DNA of 19,068 nt. It comes from Eubacterium sp. UBA3782. GTDB taxonomy: Bacteria; Bacillota; Clostridia; Lachnospirales; Lachnospiraceae. The stretch covers positions 1 through 19,068 of the forward strand of contig DFFG01000008.1 in assembly GCA_002368795.1 (NCBI GenBank), given 5' to 3'. Positions within the stretch are counted from its first letter, which is position 1. Each line of letters starts with the position of its first letter. The notes beneath the pieces were generated by a model that made no database searches, had not been told where the DNA came from, and worked only from the letters and a program-made list of their open reading frames with translations. A program made the position numbers and the translations under genes. Shown piece after piece: positions 6,921 to 13,706 of the stretch.

Positions 6921-9587
6921 ATGAATCTGTATGATCTGACGACCAATCATATGTCCGAATATCTCGGATTGGAAGAAACACCGTATTTTTCCTGGAAGAT
7001 CCGTTCGGAAAAGGAGAACACCTTCCAGAAGTCCTATCGCATTACGGTCAGGAACGGACAGAAGACCGTGTGGGACAGCGGAAGAGTCGAGAGTGGGGAC
7101 ACCACATTTATCACCTATAAAGGCGAACCGCTGGAATCGTCCACGGTTTATGAGTGGGAAGTCGAAGCAGAAGACAATTACGGCAGCATCGCTAAGGAAA
7201 AGTCCTGCTTCGAGACGGCTCTTTTGAATGCAGGAGACTGGAAAGCGGTCTGGGTGGAATCCGCTCTGCCTGTAAAGAAGCGGAAAAAAGGGTTTGGAAA
7301 TCAGCCCGCGCCAACGCTGTTCCGCAAGGGCTTCCGCCTTCCCTCCGGCGTAAAAAAAGCCCGGCTGTATGTGACCTGCCACGGGATCTATGAAGCAAGC
7401 CTGAACGGTGTCCGGGTGGATGACCGTTGTTTTGCGCCGGAATACTCCTCCTATGACAGTTATCTTTCCTACCAGACCTATGATGTTACCGGCATGCTGC
7501 AGGCAGGGGACAATGTGCTGGGCATGTATGTGGCTGACGGATGGTACTTCTGCGTCACTACAACGATAAACAAGAAGACTGCAAAGCAGCCCCATGCAGT
7601 CCTTTATCAGCTGCTGGTTGAAATGGAAGACGGCAAAAAGACGGTCATCTGTTCCGACGGATCCGAAATGACCGCGGCAGGTCCGGTCTGCTTCAGTGAC
7701 CTGTTTGCCGGAGAGAAATACGACGCGAATCTGGAACTGCCCGGCTGGGATACCTGCTCATTCAGCGCAGACGGCTGGACACCGGTGAAGAGAACAAAGG
7801 AATCCCTGGCAAACCTGCACGCCCAGATCGGAGAGCCGGTCCGTGCGGTCGCTGATATCAAGGCGGTAAAAGCATATGTTTCCCCGAAAGGAGAGCATAT
7901 CGTCGATTTCGGTCAGAACCTTGCCGGCCATGTGAGGTTCCGTGTTCATGCTCCGAAAGGTACAACGATCGTACTTGATCATTTTGAGACGACGGATCTG
8001 GAAGGAAATTACTTCGATAATATTCTGGGTGAAGCCGGCATTGGTGAGGGATGCGAGCAGAGAGTGGAATATGTCTCATCCGGAAAAGACGAGGTATATG
8101 AGGCAAAGTTCAGCTTCCACGGCTTCCGCTATGTCCGTGTAAGCGGTCTGGACGTGGTCGACCCGGAGGACTTCACAGCCGTTGCAGTCTCTACGTGCAA
8201 AAAGAAGCTGGGCACCTTCAGCACCTCCGATCCACGGCTGAACCGCCTCTATGAAAATACCATCTGGTCCCAGAGATCCAATATGATCTCAATCCCCACA
8301 GACTGTCCGCAGAGAGAAAAAGCCGGCTGGACAGGAGATATCGGTATCTACGCAGCGACAGCACTGCAGAATGAGGATGTGACCGGATTCCTCACGAGAT
8401 GGCTGAAGAGCGTGTCTGCGGATCAGGGAAAAGACGGGTTTATTCCCATGGTCGTTCCGCACAACCAGACCTACAAGAGCCTGGGTGTCCTGCTTGGACT
8501 TATGGGCGGATTCAAAGGCAGTATAGGCGTTGCCGGATGGGGAGATGCCTGCGTCCTTGTCCCAAAGGCGATGTATGAACAGACCGGAAATACCGAGATC
8601 CTGCGCAGCCAGTACGATACTATGAAAAAATGGGCGGACTTTATTCTTTATACCTCCGCCAGATACCGCGGAAACAGGAAACTTCCGAAAGAGGTGGACA
8701 GCTTACTGTGGAATACCGGTTTCCATTACGGCGAATGGCTGATCCCGTCCAAAACGAAAAACGGCCTGTCCGATGCAAAAAGCATGTCACAGAGCATGAA
8801 TGAAGGAAAGAAATATATCCCGGAAATCTTCAGCTATGTCACTATGAGAAATGTCTCCGAGATCGCGGGGATCCTTGGCAAAAAAGAAGACCAGTCGTAT
8901 TATGCGGACAAAGCGGAAAAAATCCTCGGCGCTTTTGAAAAAGGCGTGATCGGACCCGATGGGAAGATGCCGGTCGACGTCATGGGCGCCTATGCCATCC
9001 CGCTGCATTACGGACTCGTCCCGGAGCATCTTAAAGAACAGTTCATCGGTACCGTTCTGAAGAAGATCGATGAGAACGGCGGATGTCTGGATACAGGATT
9101 CCTTGGAACACCGGTCCTTTTGGATACTCTGTGCAGCTGCGGCCATTCAGACAGGGCATATGATCTTCTGTTCCAGGACAAATGCCCGTCCTGGCTGTAC
9201 GAGGTAGACCATGGCGCGACCACGATCTGGGAAAGCTGGATCACTACAAAGGAAGACGGCTCACCAATGAATGTGTCCCTCAACCATTACGCATTTGGAT
9301 GCGTAGATGACTGGATGTTCAAAAACATAAACGGAATCTCACCGATCGTTCCCGGCTACAAAAAGTTCAGGGTCCGCCCCGTCATGGACAGCAGGATCAC
9401 CCGGGCAGAGAGAAGCTTCGAATCAGAATACGGACAAATCGTATCTGAGTGGGAAAGAAAAGACGGGACATTCACACTCAAGGTCGTAGTACCCCCCTGC
9501 ACGACGGCAGAGATTATCCTTCCAAACGGAGACCGCTTTGAAAAAGGGTCAGGCGAGTACACATTCCGCTGTGCAGATACACTCTGA
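6921..9587 (+). CDS. GH78 alpha-L-rhamnosidase, 888 aa (first copy)
   Basis: It hydrolyses terminal alpha-L-rhamnose from glycosides. It starts with a fibronectin-like domain (YFSWKIRSEKENTFQKSYRI) and then a rhamnosidase N-domain (ARLYVTCHGIYEASLNGVRV). Next is a beta-sandwich (EHIVDFGQNLAGHVRFRV) and the (alpha/alpha)6 catalytic barrel. Active-site motifs are TDCPQREKAGWTGD, with Asp461, Glu466 and Asp473, and GATTIWESW, with Glu771. Their spacing equals that of the catalytic residues I recall for Bacillus RhaB. There is no signal peptide, so the enzyme is cytoplasmic. ATG codons occur at 6918 and 6921 after GGAGGA (6909-6914); 6921 has the better spacing. A longer reading from 6834 adds residues not typical of the family. 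The AraC gene upstream is the likely regulator. Confidence 0.93.
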   Translation: MNLYDLTTNHMSEYLGLEETPYFSWKIRSEKENTFQKSYRITVRNGQKTVWDSGRVESGDTTFITYKGEPLESSTVYEWEVEAEDNYGSIAKEKSCFETALLNAGDWKAVWVESALPVKKRKKGFGNQPAPTLFRKGFRLPSGVKKARLYVTCHGIYEASLNGVRVDDRCFAPEYSSYDSYLSYQTYDVTGMLQAGDNVLGMYVADGWYFCVTTTINKKTAKQPHAVLYQLLVEMEDGKKTVICSDGSEMTAAGPVCFSDLFAGEKYDANLELPGWDTCSFSADGWTPVKRTKESLANLHAQIGEPVRAVADIKAVKAYVSPKGEHIVDFGQNLAGHVRFRVHAPKGTTIVLDHFETTDLEGNYFDNILGEAGIGEGCEQRVEYVSSGKDEVYEAKFSFHGFRYVRVSGLDVVDPEDFTAVAVSTCKKKLGTFSTSDPRLNRLYENTIWSQRSNMISIPTDCPQREKAGWTGDIGIYAATALQNEDVTGFLTRWLKSVSADQGKDGFIPMVVPHNQTYKSLGVLLGLMGGFKGSIGVAGWGDACVLVPKAMYEQTGNTEILRSQYDTMKKWADFILYTSARYRGNRKLPKEVDSLLWNTGFHYGEWLIPSKTKNGLSDAKSMSQSMNEGKKYIPEIFSYVTMRNVSEIAGILGKKEDQSYYADKAEKILGAFEKGVIGPDGKMPVDVMGAYAIPLHYGLVPEHLKEQFIGTVLKKIDENGGCLDTGFLGTPVLLDTLCSCGHSDRAYDLLFQDKCPSWLYEVDHGATTIWESWITTKEDGSPMNVSLNHYAFGCVDDWMFKNINGISPIVPGYKKFRVRPVMDSRITRAERSFESEYGQIVSEWERKDGTFTLKVVVPPCTTAEIILPNGDRFEKGSGEYTFRCADTL

Positions 9588-9589
9588 TC

Positions 9590-9620
9590 TATAGAAGGGA
9601 ACCGTCCCATTTGTCTGGTC
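9590..9620 (+). repeat. REP-like dispersed repeat, copy 6
   Basis: GGGAACCGTCCCATTTGTCT followed by GGTC lies 3 nt after the GH78 stop codon and 12 nt before the ribosome-binding site of the next gene. GGGA and TCCC flank the centre. The right half is identical to copy 2. Confidence 0.75.
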
Positions 9621-9642
9621 ATGAGAAGTATGGAGGAAGAAA

Positions 9643-10251
9643 ATGTTTGATTATCTGGAGCTTGCAAAACTTAGATCATCCTGCAGAAAGTATACGGATG
9701 AACCCGTTTCAGAAGAGAAGATAAGAAAGATCATCCTCGCTGCAAACGCCGCACCGGTAGGAAGCCGCCGTTACGCGGATATTCATCTGACCGTTGTCAG
9801 GGACAGAAGAGTCCTGGATGCCCTTGGAGAAGCAGCAAAGGAGCGGTTCAGGGACAGGAAAATAGCAGAAAAAATCATAGGAGAGGTCAAGGCACCAGAA
9901 GGGCCGAAGACCGGAGAAGCGAAAAAAAAGAATGATCCGTTTTACCATGCGCCTGTCGTGATCTTTATATCACACAGAAAGCAGGATCTGCAGCCAGGGA
10001 TCGAGTGGGCAAACGCAGCCGCCGTGGCATATGCGATGCACCTGGAGGCGGTATCCCTCGGCCTTGGAAGTGTGTTCATCTGGGGCGCCCTCGAAGCGGC
10101 CCGCTATCTGCCGGAGTTTGACAGGACAGATCTTCTCAAATTGCCGGAAGACTTCCAGCCCTTGATGGGCCTCGCCATTGGCCACTGCGCAGAACCGGCA
10201 AAGCCAAGGGAACTGACGGATCAAAAGATAGAGGTGAACGAAATCGGATAA
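9643..10251 (+). CDS. Nitroreductase-family flavoprotein, 202 aa
   Basis: Nitroreductase-fold proteins bind FMN and reduce nitro groups, quinones or other electrophiles with NAD(P)H. Visible signatures are the N-terminal LAKLRSSCRKYTDEPVSEEK, the FMN-phosphate-binding RSSCRKY, AANAAPVGSRRYADIHLTVV, the central HAPVVIFIS, the helix WANAAAVAYAMHLEAVSLGLG followed by SVFIWG, and a C-terminal GLAIGHCAEPAKPREL. Length is usual for the family. The start has GGAGG (9632-9636) 6 nt upstream. The gene lies 55 nt after GH78, separated by a REP-like repeat, and could be cotranscribed. A link to detoxifying aglycones freed by the rhamnosidase is only a guess. Confidence 0.88.
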   Translation: MFDYLELAKLRSSCRKYTDEPVSEEKIRKIILAANAAPVGSRRYADIHLTVVRDRRVLDALGEAAKERFRDRKIAEKIIGEVKAPEGPKTGEAKKKNDPFYHAPVVIFISHRKQDLQPGIEWANAAAVAYAMHLEAVSLGLGSVFIWGALEAARYLPEFDRTDLLKLPEDFQPLMGLAIGHCAEPAKPRELTDQKIEVNEIG

Positions 10252-10252
10252 C

Positions 10253-10437
10253 CAGACAATGGGGCTGTTGCACTAAGCAAAAGGTGTGCATAAATATTCT
10301 GAAGGGAACAGACCTCAGCTGGCACTTGGAGGAATCTTCTTATTCCGACTTAGTGCCACTGCGCTTTGGACAAGCGGGAGCGCTTCCCGTAAGAATATTT
10401 ATGTATCAAATGCTTAGTGCGACAGCCCCTTTGTCTG
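10253..10437. repeat. Terminal-inverted-repeat structured element, copy A, 185 bp (MITE-like)
   Basis: Bases 10253-10279 and 10411-10437 form a 27-bp inverted repeat with two mismatches; the core is GGGGCTGTTGCACTAAGCA. A second paired arm is perfect over 12 bp: CATAAATATTCT (10289-10300) with AGAATATTTATG (10392-10403). Inside are a hairpin closed by GGCACT/AGTGCC (10321-10326 and 10352-10357) with an inner GGAAT/ATTCC stem, and a hairpin AAGCG-GGAG-CGCTT. The outer ends (CAGACAA...) resemble the REP family. The element fills the gap between two convergent genes and stops 1 nt short of the AraC stop codon. It has no ORF. A related copy lies at 13523-13686. Confidence 0.75.
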
Positions 10438-10438
10438 C

Positions 10439-11635
10439 TTAGTGATGGTTCCGGTGCCGTTCTGGTGTTTCTCCGACGATTTTTTTGAATTGGGTCGTGA
10501 AGTAGCTTTGCGAGGAGTAGTTTAGGTGGACGGCGATCTGGGAGAGGGGCAGGTCTGTGTGCTCTACCAGGAAGCGTGCCTCATTTATTTTTTCCTGCTG
10601 CACATAGTCTACGATGCCTATCCCGATTTCTTTTTTGAAACGTATGGACAGACTGCGGCGGCAGAGGCCGCAGTATTCGGCCAGTTCTTCGATGGTGAAT
10701 GGTTCGTGCAGGTGAACGGAGATGTAGTTGATGGCCTTGCGTATGATCGGGGAGGTCTGTTCTGGCAGCTTCTGGGCGGCGACCTTTTCGCACAGGTCGG
10801 TTGCCATGAACAGGGTAAGGCGGTCGATGGCGCTGCGTTCTGTGAGCATGTCCATGCGCTGGCAGTAGAGATCGCTGAGCAGGTAGGCGCTTTCTTCGTT
10901 GAGGCCGCCGTCGATGGCTGCCCGGGTCACCAGGGTGGCGAAGCTGATGAAGGCGTATTTCATCTGCCGCTCGCGGTTTAGGGTCATGGCGCCGATGCTT
11001 CCCTCGGGAGAGCGGGAGAAGGCGCGCAGCAGCAGGTCGGAGCGGCCCTGCTGCACGGCCTGGCAGAAGGCGATTTCGTAGGCGCGTTTGGAGTGTTCTG
11101 CGGCTTCCTCACGCTGACGGAAGCGCGCTCTGGTAAAACGCTCTTCGGTGTCTTCTGTCAGGTTTGCGAGGTCGCAAAACCGGATATCATCCTCGGGGAT
11201 GTTCTGCCCGGAGAACAGCTGTGTGAGCAGGGCGATGCAGGCCCGCATCTGGGTGAGTGTGATGACGGGTGTCTGCATGGCCGCGTCGCAGTACTGCTGC
11301 ATGTATTCCGGCAAAACGGTGTCCACGCAGAGGTCCATGAACTCCTTGCGGGTGTGTGGGTAGGGGCTGCACAGGCCGATGATCAGATACAGATCAGCAC
11401 TGATCTCGATGACGCCCACAAAATAGCCGCCGGGCAGATAGCTGATGAGCGGGTGCAGCGCATCGCGCTCCTGCCCACGGAAATCATTTATTACATAGGC
11501 AAGCATCTGCTGCCGCACACTGGTCTTGAAAATATCCGGCCAGGACTGCAGGCATTGCCCCTGCCCGTCAACCAGAGACAGCGGAATTCCCTGCATGGCA
11601 TGTAAGTGGCCGCAGGCGGCCTGGATATCCTTCAT
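10439..11635 (-). CDS. AraC family transcriptional regulator with large N-terminal sensor region, 398 aa
   Basis: The C-terminal about 100 residues form the AraC DNA-binding domain. The two helix-turn-helix motifs are IEELAEYCGLCRRSLSIRFK and LSQIAVHLNYSSQSYFTTQFK, ending FKKIVGETPERHR. The N-terminal 290 residues lack the usual cupin motifs. They include a PAS-like opening (MQGIPLSLVDGQGQCLQSW) and a segment typical of one Firmicutes AraC group (FSRSPEGSIGAMTLNRERQM, then RAAIDGGLNEESAYLLSDLY). The ATG at 11635 was chosen because GGAAGGGG lies about 8 nt upstream; a TTG at 11671 would add 12 residues. The gene is divergent from the GPH symporter and is the obvious candidate regulator of the transporter-GH78-GH5-GH94 cluster. 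Confidence 0.9.
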   Translation of the reverse strand: MKDIQAACGHLHAMQGIPLSLVDGQGQCLQSWPDIFKTSVRQQMLAYVINDFRGQERDALHPLISYLPGGYFVGVIEISADLYLIIGLCSPYPHTRKEFMDLCVDTVLPEYMQQYCDAAMQTPVITLTQMRACIALLTQLFSGQNIPEDDIRFCDLANLTEDTEERFTRARFRQREEAAEHSKRAYEIAFCQAVQQGRSDLLLRAFSRSPEGSIGAMTLNRERQMKYAFISFATLVTRAAIDGGLNEESAYLLSDLYCQRMDMLTERSAIDRLTLFMATDLCEKVAAQKLPEQTSPIIRKAINYISVHLHEPFTIEELAEYCGLCRRSLSIRFKKEIGIGIVDYVQQEKINEARFLVEHTDLPLSQIAVHLNYSSQSYFTTQFKKIVGETPERHRNHH

Positions 11636-11922
11636 CTGAGTACCCCTTCCTGTGTTTTTACAAACTGCCAAATCCCTTGTTTTTCAATCTTATCGGCATC
11701 TTCCGATTATTATAATTCCATTGTATCACAAATTTATAATTTAAATCCGTATTTTGATATATAAAGCCCATTTCTTTTGTTATCCTTTACTCACGATCAA
11801 GAAAAAATCACGTGATTCCGGCAATGTAAACGCAGACAGATAGGTGCCGATGCACCTGGCGCGTCGAGGCAAAAAGGGCTGAGACGCTGCTGATTTTGAA
11901 AATGAAAAGGAGAAGACAGGAA
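11636..11922. promoter_or_regulatory. Divergent regulatory region between AraC gene and symporter
   Basis: This 287-bp gap has a strongly AT-rich stretch (about 11690-11790) in an otherwise GC-balanced region. A possible plus-strand promoter is TTGATA (11754-11759), 18 nt, TGTTAT (11778-11783). On the minus strand a perfect TATAAT lies at 11714-11709 without a good -35. A perfect 12-bp palindrome, AATCACGTGATT, lies at 11806-11817. A hairpin, AGGTGC-CGAT-GCACCT, lies at 11842-11857 in the likely 5' leader of the transporter mRNA. Confidence 0.5.
11806..11817. promoter_or_regulatory. Perfect 12-bp palindrome, candidate operator
   Basis: AATCACGTGATT is its own reverse complement and lies about 23 nt downstream of the candidate -10 at 11778. 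That position would suit a repressor-type operator. AraC proteins usually bind direct repeats, so a different regulator may be involved. Confidence 0.35.
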
Positions 11923-13323
11923 ATGGCTAAGAAACCTCTGGGCGTAGACAAAATGGGCATCCAGAAAACCATGCGTTTTGGTGATTACCTGGCGGATGCC
12001 GGCGGACAGTTTGCACTCAACGGCATCAGCGGTCTGGTGGGTGCGATCACCTACTTTTATACAGATAAGGTCGGCGTCTCTGCGCTGATGACGGCGAACG
12101 TGCTGCTGGCAGCAAAGGTCTGTGATGCTTTTACAGATCTGATCATGGGCAAGATCATGGATAATGGCAAGAGCCCCAAGGGCAAGTGCCGTCCCTGGTT
12201 CCTGCGCATGGCGATCCCGGCGCTGATCGCGATCATCGCCCTGTTTACGGTTCCCAAAGGACTGAGCGGTCTGGGCCTTGCGGCATACCTCTTCCTCACC
12301 AACATCTTCGCCACAGCAATTGTATCCACAGCCATCGCGATCCCCTACGGCGCCATCATGGTCATGCGCACCAAGAGTATTGAAGAACGCAGCACCATGG
12401 GTATCTTCCGTGCGGCGATGGGATATATCATCGGCATGGTCATTGCCATCGCGCTGGTTCCTATCACAAATATGCTTGGGCCAAACGGTGTTGCTGACCA
12501 GGCAGCTTATATCAAATTTGCAGTTGTCGTCGGCGTGCTGAGCGCGATCTTCCTCGTCATCCTGTACTGGAAGAGCAGAGAAACCGCCGCCGAGGAGGAA
12601 AAACCGGACGACGGCCTGCCTTTCATGGACGCCATCGGAAAGCTTTTCAAAAACAAATACTGGGTCATCGTTCTTGTTTCGAACCTCTTTGTACAGATCA
12701 TCTACGCGGTGTCTTCTACCTCCGGCACCTACTACGCAAAATGGATTCTCGGCAACGACAACCTGATCGGAATTATGGGTGCTGTCGGCCTGATCCCCAC
12801 CTTCGTCGGCTTTGCTGTTGTCGGCCCGATGACGAAAAAATTCGGCGTCAGAAAGACCCTGCTGATCGGCTTTGTGATCGGTATCATCGGCGCAGCGATC
12901 CGCGTGGTGTTCCCCGCCAACTTCATTGTTACCATCACCGCCGGCCTTCTGCCGAGCTTTGCCACCATTCCGATGATGTGCCTTGGCGGCACCATGAACA
13001 GTATGGCGATCGACTACAACGACTACCTCTACGGAAACAAGATCATCGGCATGTCTTCTTCTGCCACCAGCTTTGGCGCCAAGATCGCCGGCGGTCTGGG
13101 CGGCTCGCTCATCGGCTGGATCCTGGCTGCTGTGCACTATGATCCTGCCGCAACCACAGCGACCACAGCTGTCCGCTATGGCATCTACGGCTTCTCCATC
13201 TACATGCCGCTGGCCATGCTGATCATCCTGTACATCATCGTCAGCCGCTTTGATATCGAAAACAGCTACGCTTCGATGATGGCCGAGATCCATGCCCGCA
13301 ACGAGGCCGAGGCCGCAAAATAA
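11923..13323 (+). CDS. GPH-family (MelB-like) glycoside:cation symporter, 466 aa
   Basis: This is a polytopic membrane protein with about 12 hydrophobic segments that belongs to the glycoside-pentoside-hexuronide family of the MFS. The family signature in helix II and the following loop is clear: VCDAFTDLIMGKIMDNGK, then GKCRPWFL. Asp68 and Asp72 align with the cation-site aspartates of MelB helix II as I remember them. A second loop, GPMTKKFGVRKT, lies mid-protein, and the tail is hydrophilic and cytoplasmic. The ATG at 11923 was chosen with AAGGAG at 11907-11912; ATG 11902 would overlap that ribosome-binding site. GPH transporters import small sugars and glycosides. The placement before GH78, GH5 and GH94 suggests a rhamnose-bearing oligosaccharide or glycoside as substrate. 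Confidence 0.92.
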   Translation: MAKKPLGVDKMGIQKTMRFGDYLADAGGQFALNGISGLVGAITYFYTDKVGVSALMTANVLLAAKVCDAFTDLIMGKIMDNGKSPKGKCRPWFLRMAIPALIAIIALFTVPKGLSGLGLAAYLFLTNIFATAIVSTAIAIPYGAIMVMRTKSIEERSTMGIFRAAMGYIIGMVIAIALVPITNMLGPNGVADQAAYIKFAVVVGVLSAIFLVILYWKSRETAAEEEKPDDGLPFMDAIGKLFKNKYWVIVLVSNLFVQIIYAVSSTSGTYYAKWILGNDNLIGIMGAVGLIPTFVGFAVVGPMTKKFGVRKTLLIGFVIGIIGAAIRVVFPANFIVTITAGLLPSFATIPMMCLGGTMNSMAIDYNDYLYGNKIIGMSSSATSFGAKIAGGLGGSLIGWILAAVHYDPAATTATTAVRYGIYGFSIYMPLAMLIILYIIVSRFDIENSYASMMAEIHARNEAEAAK

Positions 13324-13337
13324 GGCATCTGGAAAAA

Positions 13338-13465
13338 AGGTGCCTGAACGAAGCAACAAGTACTTGAACGAAGCAACAGGCGCCTGAACGAAGCAACAAG
13401 TACTTGAACAAAGAAACAGGCGCGTGAACAAAGCAGCAAGTGCCTGTACGAAATAACAAACGCCT
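13338..13465 (+). repeat. Tandem array of 20-bp units with alternating 8-bp palindromes
   Basis: Seven 8-mers occur exactly 20 bp apart, at 13338, 13358, 13378, 13398, 13418, 13438 and 13458, joined by a conserved 12-mer (GAACGAAGCAAC). The 8-mers alternate between AAGTACTT and AGGCGCCT, both perfect palindromes; the outer units are degenerate (AGGTGCCT, AGGCGCGT, AAGTGCCT, AAACGCCT). The array starts 14 bp after the symporter stop codon. It is not a CRISPR, since there are no unique spacers. Confidence 0.85.
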
Positions 13466-13522
13466 GAAAATCTTTTGTATATAATAAATTCTGGACATTA
13501 AAAAGTCTGAGCAACACTACGA

Positions 13523-13686
13523 GGCTGCCGCATCCAGCAATACTCGTGCATATAATATTCCAGAGGGAACCTTGACAGCCGGCACCTGGAGGAATCTTCG
13601 GATCCGGCCAGAAACCGCTGCGCGAGGGGAAAGCGGGAACGCTTTCCGGAAAGAATTATGCATGCCATTGCTTTTTGCGGCAGCCC
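13523..13686. repeat. Structured inverted-repeat element, copy B, about 164 bp
   Basis: GGCTGCCGCA (13523-13532) pairs with TGCGGCAGCC at 13676-13685, and AGCAAT pairs with ATTGCT inside it. A conserved internal block, GGCACCTGGAGGAATCTTC, differs from copy A at one base (CTTGG versus CCTGG). A perfect hairpin, GGAAAGCG-GGAA-CGCTTTCC, corresponds to the AAGCG-GGAG-CGCTT hairpin of copy A. The right end is about 10 bp from the AAGGAG of the second GH78, so an mRNA crossing it would carry the fold next to the ribosome-binding site. Confidence 0.72.
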
Positions 13687-13706
13687 ATTTTTAAAAGGAG
13701 TTTCCT

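Larger units (their letters stand above)
13324..13706. other. Intergenic region of 383 bp between symporter and second GH78
   Basis: It contains no gene. It holds the 20-bp tandem palindrome array (13338-13465), an AT-rich stretch (13468-13505) that might contain a promoter (TATATAATAAATT) but has no clear -35, and structured element copy B (13523-13686). The GH78 ribosome-binding site follows. Confidence 0.6.

Noticed and set aside
10253..10437. Simple bidirectional terminator between convergent genes
   Set aside because: The structure is far larger than a terminator and lacks a T-tract on either side, and its relative at 13523 sits in a 5' leader where a terminator would be harmful. Some termination by the hairpin is still possible.
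11797..13431. Minus-strand open frame of 544 codons opposite the symporter
   Set aside because: It mirrors the codon pattern of the GPH symporter, is full of D, H, R and C in a non-protein-like mix, and has no ribosome-binding site. Its first residues come from translating the 20-bp repeat array.
13338..13465. CRISPR array
   Set aside because: The period is only 20 bp, the linker is constant and the variable parts are two alternating palindromes rather than unique spacers. No cas gene is nearby.
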